Below are positions 36,760 through 60,255 of a stretch of 64,000 nucleotides of DNA, one piece after another. Position 1 is the first letter of the stretch; the number at the start of each line of letters is the position of its first letter. Source of the stretch: Montifringilla adamsi (Eukaryota; Chordata; Aves; Passeriformes; Passeridae); NCBI GenBank assembly GCA_017590115.1, contig JAGGNK010010225.1:2356001-2420000 (forward strand), written 5' to 3'. The notes under the pieces were generated by a model. It searched no databases. It was not told the origin of the DNA and saw only the letters and a list, made by a program, of their open reading frames with translations. The position numbers and the translations under genes are program-made.

Positions 36760-38068
36760 GGCAGTTACAAAACCATTTCAAATAAAGTATTTGCCATCAT
36801 AAATCTTAACTCCTACGTGAATAAGCATGATTCCTATTGACTTGCATGGCAACATTTTTGAGAGGAATACTGATGTTTATCTGTCAAAGGTGTTTAATAA
36901 GCCACACCAGATACATGTGTCTAGGATTGGCTTGTGCTGGTTGAATTTCTAACTTTCAAGTCCTGCTGACATGCCATAAGGAAGAGAAAACAGGATAAAC
37001 CACTGTAAAACACTTAAAGACAAAATTTTTAGCATTTCTTAAACACACTGCTGTCATACATATAGGCCCAATGTGATGTCAACTGTCTCAAGCATTTTGG
37101 GGAACTGAAAAAATGTAAGCAAAGTCTGAAAGATCCTGCTGAAAAAGTCTTTCTTTGTTTTTGGTTTGGTTTTTTTTTTACATTCTGTGAATTGCTGACT
37201 TGCTGAGGCAGCCCTAAATGCAAGCAATGATGAGGGCAGGATATGCCATTAACCTATTGCTATGGAGCTTTCCCTCACCTCCAAGGTCTTTTTGCAAAAT
37301 CAGGGCAACAGCTGTTGCCTCTTACTTTAGAAAGCATGGAACAGTCACACTGTGGTTTGCCTAGCAATTAGACACACTGTACAGGGAAAAAAAGTTTGTT
37401 CTTATAGCAAAACAAACAAGGTAAAAGACAGGGGGAAAATAAAAGAACTGCCCACACTCAGAATGCACAGCAAATATAAAACATCTGCTTGAATTGTTGC
37501 TGGCCCTGTCCTGTTCTCTATGGTTTGGGGGTGGGGATGGGAGGAGGGGAAAACTGATCCTGCTGATATTTTGCAACCTGTTTGCAAGCAGCATGAATTC
37601 AAAGCAATAAACATACAACATTAATGAAATTGATAACAAAACACACATGTGGGAAGGACCAAACCTCCTCACATGCCTGTTCTGGAACACTTTGAGGACT
37701 TTGGGGTTAAGATGAGAGGGAAAAGGCATTCCTGAACTTTCCACAATGTGCTGCAGACAGGACCATGCAAGTACAACTGCAAAGTCAACTTGGCCTGTCT
37801 GCTGTGACACTGCTCCTGCAACTGTGAACAGCAGGATGGCAGCCAGGTGGTCACAGCACATGCTTTGAAAGTCATCTTCTTATTGCATATTATTCCTATT
37901 TTTTGGCAGAACGCTTAGTGCACAATTGCTGGTGTGGTGCTATACCAGTCTCCCCAGGCTCCTTCCCTAAAGGGTGGGATTTCTAATGCACTGGTAATTT
38001 CCTGGAAGCCCTTTTTTTTAATAACTTTTCTTTTCCCAGGACATGGCTGTTTATAGATATATAGACAG

Positions 38069-38095
38069 ATATATATATATACATACACACACATT

Positions 38096-38127
<32 letters not shown>

Positions 38128-38131
38128 TATA
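38069..38131. repeat. (AT)n microsatellite with short (AC) interruption
   Basis: AT dinucleotide repeats are broken near 38081-38095 by ACATACACACACATT and once by GT. The array lies about 330 bases after the TGFBR2 stop, within its presumed 3' UTR, and would form an AU hairpin in RNA. Confidence 0.9.
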
Positions 38132-38413
38132 AAAATAGCAATTTCATAGTTATATACAGGCATTAATAAAGTGCAAAATGTTATTGGCTATTTTCAAATC
38201 CTTTTCCTGAGGAAGTGCTACCATATATAGCTCCTCCTACGACATGATGCTGGCCGCCAGTGCTAGGGTATGACTGCTACTCCCCCAGCTTGTAATTCCC
38301 AGAATACATCTCCCTGTCCAGAGCTGGAGCCTAAAGGGAGTAGTGACAGCCTCAGTCCTCTAGGAAGCAAGTCAAGGCACCGATCAAGACTTCTTCCTTT
38401 GCCAAGGTGAACA

Positions 38414-50119
<11,706 letters not shown>

Positions 50120-53100
50120 CTACAGGAGAAGAGATTGGGGAGAGCTCACAAGCTGAAATTGCAATTCATGTTTTGGATTCCACTGTGATTTAACTTCAGC
50201 TTTCACAGAAACAGTGCCATTTGACATGTATCCAAAAATTCAGGCTATACTTGGCACAGGCCATATTTTCTGCTGCCAGGGGAATCTGGCATTGTCCTGA
50301 CTACCAACTTATTTGCACCTCTCTTGGTGAGGAAAAAAACCAGCCCTTTTTACTTCCTTAAGCAAATAATTTTGACACTGACAAATTTTCTCACTCTTTG
50401 GCTATTCACAGATAAACTCCAGCCTTTGGGCCTGAAGCAATTGCTGCTGACCAAGTGTCTTTCAGATGAGCAAGAAACACTGTATTATATTGCACACCGT
50501 ATTACAGTGTTAACTGTTTCTTTCCATGGTAGGCTTAAAAGGAGAGTAAATGCAGGCCTGGAAGAAGAAAGCAAACACAAATGCTGAATGCAGAACCACA
50601 CATTTAAATTGAAACCAAAAATCTGCCCTTTGAAAAAACGTTCTCATAAACTTTATTCATACTGAGCAATTTTCAGCAATGACTTTAGCAGCTTTGCTGA
50701 GATCAAGATTATGATTTTGCATTACAGAAGGTGAAGTTTAAAAGTCTGTTTTTATCATGAGAAAGGATTTAAGGGAGAATTCTTGGATCACTCAACAGTT
50801 GCTCTCAAATGACAAACTCTTCACAGCGTATAAATAATGTATCCCCCTTGAAAAACTGCAAACAGAAGTCTTTCATCAGGCAAAGACAGATTCAAGTTGA
50901 AGACTGTTTAATGGCAGGGACGAACAAACACAAATGGGTGATGCAGTAGGACATATGACTTAAATGAGCTGTTTACACTACAGCAATCACCCCAGAGCCC
51001 AGAGGCAAGCAGGGCTGTGAAAGATCATTTCAGTTACTGGGTCTGCAATTGCAGACAGCCACATAGTAAATGTACAGTCTTGAGAGAGCCCTATGACACC
51101 CTTTTATAAGCTTCTGTAAACATGTCTTATCACCTCAGGCTCAGGGCAAGTGGGAAGATGTTCCACAAAAAGTGGAAAGTACCATAAGAAGGGGGAAAGA
51201 TCAAGAACAGAGCTTTGTCATAGGACCTTGCAATAGCAGAAAATCTCTGTGTCAAAAATATCCGAATGGTTGTAGGATCACAGCCTTTATAAACAGAGGA
51301 CAGGAAAAAAAAAACTGAGTGTGAGCAGTCTCAAAGTTAAGTAAGTTCCCTGCTACATTGACACTGATGAATTTAAGGCCAAGCATGTGAATAACAGCTA
51401 TACACTGAACAGATACTTGGGACAGTCACGTCTCAGCACCACCAAGGTAAGCACCAACTCCCTTCCCTACATAAAATGTACATATGGAAACACTGAAGCA
51501 GAGGTTGCTGCTACCCACCATTAACTCTCTAGCATATGATTTCTTCTCCAAGCACATCCCATCCAAAGCTTAAGAAGGTTATCTGTGCACATGGGCAAAC
51601 ATCTGCAAACCTTTCAGATTTTAACAAGAGTTAATGATGCCTAAACACAGGTCCCTCACATTGCCACAAAGTTCTGTTCTGGGTTGGCATTTAACACACT
51701 CTTTGCAGCAATGAAAATGATTCTGCACTTTTGCAGGACAGTGGAGGGTTGGAGTCAAATCAATTGACTCGTACTCCTTGTCACATAGAACAACAACAGC
51801 TGGGTCACCCCCAAACAGATTCACTGAAGCTAAACAAAATAAAACAGTCAGCCTCAACAGCAGTGCCCAAGGAGACAAACTCCAAAGCCATAACCTGATC
51901 TGGGCAGCCCTGTACTTTGTCACCAGTGTTGGTGTGGACTCCTACTTCCAAGTGACTCTGAGCAATATCAGAGAAATCAGTGCGCAATAAGGGTCCGCTT
52001 TAAGCAAAGTGTCTGTGGGTGATGAATTTCAGAGTCCTTCTCTTGCTTCAAATGGGACCAGTCTTATGACTGACAATCTGGTATGACTTCATTGAACTCT
52101 AAAAAGATCTGGCATACTGGAGAGAAATTATACATAACAGAGTGGTGTTTGTAGTATTTTAAATATGGCTCCACTAATTAACATTCACTCCTGGCTCTGG
52201 TTAATAGATCTTCTAAAAATGAGATCAGGACAGCTGCTTTTCAAAAAGGAGACTTCCAAAGGCATATCCACATTAGATTCACAACAGTAAAACTCCTGTG
52301 AACTCAACAGAACACCACAGACTGAAGATCTGTCCCTGAAAATGTTCTAAGCTAAAATATTCGTTCCATGTGAGGTAGAAGTTAGTTTAAATAGACAAGA
52401 TTTGAGTGACCTATGTATAAAAATATAAATATGAAATACACAAATATACGTACAATTAAACTATTAGGAATTAAGTTAACAAATGATCTGAATTTATACT
52501 ATGGGAGTTTTCATTAAAAGAGACAATATGTAGATGTAGGTAATCTTCAACACCTTCATAAACATCCCTGTCAAGTAGATGTATTATCCATGTAGAGTAT
52601 TATCCATGCCCCTTAGTTGAAAAATCACAACAGGACAATTATTTTTATTTGACATCCTTGTATTTGCTTACATGTGGAGAATGTACCATTCATTAAAGAG
52701 GCCTCTTTTTTTGAATTTAAAAAATATTATCTATCTGTAGTTACACGCTTACAGCTTTTGAGGATGCAAGACTGACTTCACATATGCTGGGGTAAACCAG
52801 GTTTGGGTCACGTCACAGAGAAGTGTAATGCCATCAGGCATGAAAACCGTGTCAAAACCTCACAACATGAAGCAGATCCTTATTGTATTTGTATGTGTGT
52901 GCATTGCAGCAGCACCATGAACAGTTGTTAACTAGCTCATACATGCTTGGTATAAGTGAGAGGATGGTTGCATCACACACACATGCAGGTCTCCAATCAT
53001 AACAAAACCTACATTGCACTCCTCTCGTTGTTGCTTTAATGTTTAAAGCCTCTTTGTTTATAAACCCATTCACATTAATTTTAAATTATTTTAAGTCAAA

Positions 53101-53185
53101 GCTGCCATAGAAGCTTACAATTTTTCCATCTTTTCAGCCCAGGAACTGACAGACCAACTGCCCCCCATTCAACCTCCTAACTTAC
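50120..53185 (-). other. TGFBR2: TGFBR2 intron 4
   Basis: An intron of 3066 bases with donor GTAAGT (CTTAC on the + strand at 53181-53185) and acceptor CCTGTAG. It is AT-rich and contains no recognised element or coding stretch. Confidence 0.92.
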
Positions 53186-53985
53186 CTGCCCACTGTTAGC
53201 CAAGTCATCCACAGACAGGGAAGGGTCTAGCCTCAGGGATAACCCAAAGTCACAGAGACAGCAGGTTAAATCATTTTTCACCAGGATGTTGGAACTCTTT
53301 AGGTCTCTGTGTACGATAGGTGTTTTGGGACGACCACAGGGTGTGTGATCACTGTGCAGATGGGCAATCCCCCGGGCCAAGGACCCGCCAAGTTTCCAGA
53401 GGTCCTCCCAGCTGATAATGTGCCGTGTGAGATATTCCTGCAAGTTGCCTTTAGCATGGAAGGCAGTGATCAACCAATACTGTTTGCCAAGATCTGTCTT
53501 ACGCTCCTCTGCTGTCAAGAACTGGAGTATGTTCTCGTGCTTGAGGTTTACATCTGAAAAAATATCTTTCTCAGTTTTCCAGGAAGCATATTCTTCATAG
53601 GAGAAAATCTTGACTGCCACAGTTTCATACTGTTCTGATGTGTTTTGCTTTAATTTGGCTTTGTACACTTCAGCAAACCTTCCTTTGCCAACAACAGCGT
53701 CCAACTCAATGGGCAGCAGCTCTGTGTTGTGGTTGATGTTGTTGGCACACGTGGAGCTGATGTCTGAGCGGTCGTCGTCTAACATAATCGCACAGCCATC
53801 ACTGCAGTCCTTATGCTTCTTGGGCTTAACATTCTTCTCCCATGCTTTGCTGAGTTTCCTCTTCTTGTGAGTGCGGTAGGCATAAAAGATAACAATCACA
53901 GCAACAGAAATCACCAGCAATGGGACAAGACTTATGATTGTGACTTTGGAAATTTCATCTTTCTCCTCTGGCTTATGGGGGTCAT
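53186..53985 (-). CDS. TGFBR2: TGFBR2, exon 4 (transmembrane segment and kinase N-lobe/catalytic core)
   Basis: TGFBR2 is the plasma-membrane serine/threonine kinase that binds TGF-beta and phosphorylates TGFBR1 to start SMAD signalling. The exon follows acceptor TTCTTTACAG; its first two bases complete a split codon and 266 full codons follow. In those 266, residues 14-37 are the transmembrane helix ([10 protein letters not shown], then a Val/Ile-rich run ending FYAYR) with a basic stop-transfer stretch (HKKRK). [14 protein letters not shown] follows at 69-82. The glycine loop GKGRFAEV is at 99-106, catalytic Lys at 125 (VAVKIF), helix-C Glu at 138, HRDLKSSN at 225-232 and DFG at 245-247. 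Adding 152 gives human numbering (K277, E290, D379, D397), so the kinase looks intact. Ser at 128 replaces human Pro280. The 800-base length equals the human exon. Apparent start codons upstream are intronic; the real start lies beyond the window. Confidence 0.98.
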
Positions 53986-56900
53986 CTGTAAAGAACAGAA
54001 GGAGGGCATGCATGAAGTTATATCACAGTTTGATATGCACAGAAGGCTGTCAATAATTATAATTTTTATCCAGAATGCAATACATTATCTTCTCCACTAA
54101 CAGCAAATAATAAAAATTGTCTTTGATTTCTTGCTTCAAAATGTTGTTTTGTATGTAGGCCTCTGCTTTCCAGGACTTCCCTGTCTGCTTACTTTATAAA
54201 AAGCCAGAACTGAACAAGTAAGATCCTAATGTAATTTAGCAGCTTTGTTCTTTTCTCAGGCTTTTAATACATAATGGATGAAATCTTCACTTTCCTGAAT
54301 ACAATAGCCAAAGTCTCCTGTACTTACTCTGTCAATGTATTCTTGACAGAACTGCTCCTTTAACCACTAATTACTAGAATACATTAATTTTTCTATAGCT
54401 AGACAATGAAGCCTGTGAACTCCCATGGTCCATTTACTCCAGATCCAGTATATTTTAGTAGGATCCCTGCAAAGCCATCTTCAGAAAGTCTGTTCACACA
54501 CTATATAAAAATATTTAGGCACAAATATGTATGCTTGCATACAGACTCAAACCCAGAACTCATTCTCATGTTTTGATGTATGTGAATGTTGCTAGAACTA
54601 ATTCAAACACCTGCATGAAAACAGGCTAAGAATGGTCACCACCACCATCCTCCAGGTACTTCTGTATGGATTTATGTATTGAAAAATTTCCTCTGTGAGA
54701 TCCTTGCTGGCTGTACACTGGTTTTCTGCTGTAAAGATGTTCACTCCAAACTCCATGCCACTGCACACACCAACATATTCTTAGGTGGAACACATAGAGA
54801 ATAGAAGAACAACAGGGACCTATTCTAGAATAGGGATGTGTTCTGGGAAGTGTACAGATTATTATCCTACAGGTAAGAGCTGCCCTGTCACCTCTAAAAA
54901 CTATCTTCTAGTTCAGTATCTCTTAAGGAAGACAACCAGTTTAAAAGGGAACAGTTTAATTCCAAGAAGAGATTAAAGGAGGGCCAGAGTTTATATCTGA
55001 AACTGATTTGATTGAGCACATGGAAATTTACTCTCTCAGTCTCTTCCTTTGATAAAATGTACTGTATCATCTTTGCATGAGGGAGGGAATTGTTTGGAAG
55101 AAGTCCTGGGATCCTAACCTAAACGGACTGAAACAAATGAAGCTGCAGCTACAGTTAAGCAAGTGGCTTGTGGCGGCAGCACGGTGCTCTGGTGGATGCT
55201 TACAACCACGTCATTGACTTAGGCTCTGTGCACCAGGCCAAATAAGTCAATATGAAAAGGAAAAGTTTAATAAGCTCTGAAGGGAAGCTGTCACTGACTA
55301 CATTAGCCACAAGTCTCTGTTTCCCCTACTCTGTGCCTTTCAAAACAAAGGTGAGCAATGCTAAAACAGATAAGAGTAAAAAGTCTGCAATTAGCACAAC
55401 CAGTACCTCTGACCCTCCAATTTCACTTGTAATCATTAATCCATTGTAAATCCAGCTGGCAATTAGCAGGAGCCATCAGCTGTTCAAAGGCAGGTGATAG
55501 GACATCTGAAAAGTACATTCTTTTTATTTGGAAAAAGGCTTGCATCCTGAACCAGGATGTGCTTCCTCTATTTGAATGGTTCATCAACCAGATGCAAGTG
55601 AGTAATTAAATCCTAGCCTCTCTCACAGGGTTTCAAGAAAGAAGAAGTGCCTTTCTAGCACTGTCATTCCCAGCCTAGCACAGGTCAATGACATGCACTA
55701 ACAGTACCTACAAAAATATATTTCCTTTATTTATGCTAAAGAACTTAAGGCAATCCCTCCTTCCATACCTATGCAAACCACAAATCCTTGTTCTCCAGTA
55801 GTTTCTCTTAACAACAAAATGTTAGTAAATTTTAAAATTATTAAATTTTAAATCAAAACAATCCCTAAAAGTTCATCACAGATTAAAGCCAACTCTTCTG
55901 CTTTTAAACATATTGAAGAGGGGAAAAAACCTGCTGTGTTTGTATGGCTCTTACGGGCGGAATATATTTAGAAAGTCAAATGTCACTGTCAGTAAATAGA
56001 TTTGCATTGCTTATTCCCTTGTGCATTCTTTTCTTCTAGAAAATCTGCTTTATTAAGAACTTGGGAAACACCCTGGTGGAGGAGAACTGACTGCATTGTG
56101 GGATGGCTGCTTTGGAGTTTTGACTGCAAGCAGGTCACAACTATGTGACACAACCATGACCTATAACAATCAGAGAAAGTAATTTTATTGAATATTTGGG
56201 GTTCTGTTTTGCTGGTTTTGGTTTTTTGTTGTTTTTTCTTGACCACAGAAAAGCATTCTTAAGTCTGGACTCTGCCCATGGAAACGAGTAACATGTCATC
56301 TATATCATAGGGTATGATCTCTCACAAAGATGAAATGTTTCTTTATAGCCTTTTAAGTCCTTTTTCTTTGTCACAGAGCTGCAGTATGTAGACCAGCTGC
56401 CTGAAACACAAACATCTTTCAAAATGAGTGACAAAAACCCTAAGATGTATTAGTTGTCTGTCAAATTGCTCCCCAAGTCCAAGCAGCTGAAGGTAGCTGG
56501 GTGCATGTTCAGCTCTGAGGAGAAACACACTGTGCTCCTTTACTGTTATGGCTACCTGCGTGAGGATCTCCAGTCATTCCCACAATGTCCTAGAGCAGGC
56601 TGTATTATTTTGCTCTACAGCTGAGAACTCTCCAGCAGAGTTCTCAGCTCCTTCAGCTCTTCCTCTTTTTGCACAAGAGAAAGCTCTGCTTGCGGTGCAG
56701 GGGAATTTCTGGGTAGAAGGGAAAAAACTGTCAATGTTGCAAATGTTACTTGAAAAAGAATGTAAAAAAACCAGTTAATCAAAGCAGAAGCTGAGCAGTT
56801 TGGCCACTTCCCTCTGAGCACTGTATCATCCTGCAGCCCAACATGGCAAAGTGGCTTTGGCATGTTCACTTGGAGGAAGCAGAGAAGCAGGGGTTGAAAA

Positions 56901-57052
56901 GCATTCAGCTGCACAACCCCACCTAACAGGGGCAGGGACAAAGGCTGTGCTAATTTTCAGTATTTAGGACACTAGGCAAATCCCACTCAATGTTTGGGAA
57001 GTTGCAAGAATGAGCACACATCAGGGAGAACTGAGTGTCAGGACTGACAAGG

Positions 57053-57202
57053 AAGCTTAGGAGGGGACCAAGCTGCCTGACAGGAGAATTAAAGGGGATA
57101 GCAAGAGTAAAGAGCTGGTGGCACTGAGGTGCATTCAAGGCTGAACTCTAAGCTTAGGAGGGGACCAAGCTGCCTGAAAGAGCTGGTGGCACTGAGGTGC
57201 AT
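57053..57202. repeat. Partial local duplication with internal deletion
   Basis: AAGCTTAGGAGGGGACCAAG plus CTGCCTGA occurs at 57053-57080 and again at 57150-57177. AAAGAGCTGGTGGCACTGAG plus GTGCAT occurs at 57109-57134 and again at 57177-57202. The second copy lacks the 28 bases (57081-57108) that separate the two blocks in the first. The copies are otherwise identical. Confidence 0.9.
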
Positions 57203-59510
57203 CCCAAGCAAGTCACTTCTGGAACTGCCTTTGATTTTGCTTAATGATACAAGCAGAATCAAATCAGCCATTCCAGCACAAACTAAGCATAGGGTACTTC
57301 TCTGCAAAATCTGTGTACAAAATCAGGACAGGATCAAAATTCAGAGCATAGCTGTATGCTTGCATAGTGGCTAGCCAACATCTTATGGCTTGACTTGAGG
57401 AATCTAAGAATAAATATGTTCACTTATAAATAAATACCTATGACTGAAACCTCATAATTTAAAAAATGGGAGTGCAGCTTCCTCTTTCTGAGCACTGGAA
57501 TGAGCAAAACCCGGCTGCACAGACAGGCAAGGAAATGGTTAAATGAAACAGCCTTTCATGTTTTGCAAACGTACTCCTAAATAACTTTCCCCACCCACAA
57601 CTATTATTTGGGTGGATCAGTCCTTTCTTAGGCTTCAAAAGAGCCTATTAATATAGCATAACAATGGAGAAGTTGAGCTAAAAGAAAGCTTCCTGTATGT
57701 GGTTTAAACTAAGCACAAAACATCTGCATAACCCTTAACACTACCTAAGCCTTGAGGGAATAGGGTTCAGGTGCCAAGGAAAATGGAAACACTGTACAGC
57801 CCCTGTTCAGTCAGGGAGCTTCAAAGCCCTAGAGCTTGCAAATTCTTTAGGTTGGTTTTCATGCCTTTGATACAACTTTAGTGTCACTGAACTTTGGAAG
57901 GAATAAGTAAAACAATGGCAGTGAAATGAGGACACACACTTGAATGGCAGGGCAGCAGAATGCCCAGCCAGTACTGACAGAACTACTTCCTTGCTGTCTG
58001 CTGCTCCTGTGAGCTCTAAAGCTGCTGCCTATTCAACTGCTAGTCAAAGCCACAGAGCAGAGAAAGAATATATTTGATATTAGCAGAACTCAAGTTAAAT
58101 ATATCAACACCGATGTATTGCAAGCTTGTGCAGTGTTTTAAAAATTCCCAGAAACAGAAAGTCACAAAACATGGTCCCAGACACAGAACTGTGATCTAGT
58201 TATTTTGCAAGATCCCAAGACACAAAGCAGCCCTTTGAGCTGACTGGAGGAAAACTCCATTTTGTAGAAATTCTGAGGTTTCAAAGTTTGATTTGAATTC
58301 CACACTGGAATGAAAACCAACACTTTTTGAATGCTTTTGCCTGAACAGAATTTCTGTTCAAATGCTGCAGTTTGGCAAGAGATGTATGTGAGTGCTGAAT
58401 CCCCAGCAGTGAGTGGACGAGTATGGGTGGGGTACAGCAGCTTCAAGTTCAAGATCTGCTCTGAATCAAGAGAGAGCTTTTTACGAAATGGGAGTTTGAA
58501 CCTTGTACATGTAGTGATTTCTGAGCAAGGTACTAGGCAACAAAATATGGAAAAGCCTGCCCATCTCTTTAGTACTGTCTGGATGAAAACTAGCTCTATA
58601 AAATGCTTCACTTTCAGTGAAATTAAATTTACTCTGAACAGCTGTTTGGAGTAATTTAGTTTATCTCTATTGCAGAATCCTAAAGTGGAAATGAAATTCC
58701 ATAGCTCAGTGTTTCATGTACATTCCTGATTTTGGCCTTTTTAGAATTAAAATGGCTTGGAAATCTTCAGCAAAACATTTTTTTGGTGGGAAATATTGAT
58801 TTTCAGAACAGAAACTCTGCTTCTGACACTCCTATACTTTTCCCTGAAATCCCTATCTTGAGGACAAAAGTGGTCTGAAAGTTGATCCAACTTTTAAAAA
58901 TTTCTGCTGGTTTTACAGGCATTGTTTTAGGGGGGTTGCAGATGGGAGGTAGGGAGCTTTTTTGCTCAGGGTGGAGGGTGTTTCCTTAGGAAAATGGTTG
59001 AGCCTGACACAAAACACTCAGTAATAATGAAATTCAAATGCCGCACCTCAAATTAACCTGCATTTTTTTAATCATGATAGCTTCTTGGAAACATTTTAAT
59101 TTTTCATACTTGCTGGAGACAATTTTTTTTTTTCCAATTTAATAGTTTTGTTGTGCAGGAAATTAGTTCCACCCCTCCCTCAGCTCTATGCTGAACCAAC
59201 TCATGGCAGAAGAGTGAGAGATTACTAAATTTTAAAACCAGAGTGGGCTCTATATTACTATCCAGTGGAAAATAAACCCTGGCATTTCTTGCAGACTTTC
59301 CTGAAAGTTGAATTCCTTCAGCAAGTTCCTGTATTTGACAGGATCTTTTTTTGGACTAGGTAAACCAAGTCTGTCAAGGCCAGTAAGATGTGCTTGAGCT
59401 GTATGTCTTCATCGTTTAGTCTGAAAAGGATATTACCAGGGCATCCAGAAGAGGATCTCTCTCCTGGAGGGGCACTACCTCCGGTAGTTGACAGGTCTGC
59501 CTGGGCTGCT

Positions 59511-60255
59511 ATAGAATCATGGAATAGTTTAGGTTGGAAAAGACCTCTAAGATCATCAAGTCCAACTGTAAACCCAGTACTGCCAAGTCCACCACTAAAA
59601 CCATGTCTCTAAGTGACACATCTACAGGTCTTTTAAATACCTTCAGGGATGCTCATGCAACCACTTCCTTGGGAAACCTGTTCCAGTGCTTAACAACAGC
59701 TTTCAGTGAAGAAATTTCCCCAGCTATCCAATCTAAACATCCTTTGTACAACTTGAGGCCATTTCCTCTTATTCCATTGCTTCTTACTTTGGGGAAGAGG
59801 TTGACTCCCATCTTGCTACAGCCTCCTTTCAGACAGTAATAGAAAGCCAAAAAGGTTCCCCCTTAACCTCCTGTTCTCTTAGCTAGACAACACCAACTCC
59901 CTCAGACAGTCTTCACAGGACTTGTGCTCCAGATCCTTCCCCAGCTTTGCTGCCCTTCTCTGGACATGCTCCAGCACCTCAATGTCCTTCTTGTCGTGAG
60001 GGACCCACAGGATTTGACGTGTCCTCAGCAGTGCTGAGTTCAGGGGGATAATCACTGCACTGGTTGTGCTGGCTCCACTCTTTCTGAAACCAGCCAGGAT
60101 GCCATGAGCCCTCTTGGCCACCTGCTCTCACTGCTGGCTCGTGTTCAGTCACTGCTGACCAGCACCCCCAAGTCCTTTTCCTCCAGGCAGCTTTCCTGTC
60201 CCTCTTCCTTCAGCCTGAAGCATTGCAATGGGGTGCTGTGACCCAAGTGCAGGTT
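59511..60255 (-). mobile_element. CR1 LINE fragment with ORF2 C-terminal remnant
   Basis: It starts with the antisense tail (ATAGAATCATGGAATAGTTT, AGGTTGGAAAAGACC) and runs about 745 bases. On the - strand the CR1 ORF2 C-terminal region can be traced: a thumb-like segment near 60200-60120, then RAHGILAGFRKSGAS, DIEVLEHVQRRAAKL and LEHKSCEDCLREL (60121-59879), and after a frame break GGCSKMGVNLF and KHWNRFPKEVV (59850-59653). Frame breaks and substitutions mean it is dead. It is the longest CR1 copy in the window. Confidence 0.95.

Noticed and set aside
53309..53870. Several + strand frames opposite TGFBR2 exon 4
   Set aside because: They are antisense shadows of the conserved kinase-coding strand.
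56615..56941. 108-codon - strand frame ending in a Glu/Leu-rich coiled-coil-like stretch
   Set aside because: No splice sites or homologue recognised. It lies in TGFBR2 intron 3 and does not resemble the receptor ectodomain.
58162..58611. 149-codon - strand frame with several Cys, considered as a TGFBR2 ectodomain exon
   Set aside because: The cysteine spacing and sequence do not match the ten-cysteine TGFBR2 ectodomain, and the frame is much longer than exons 2 or 3.
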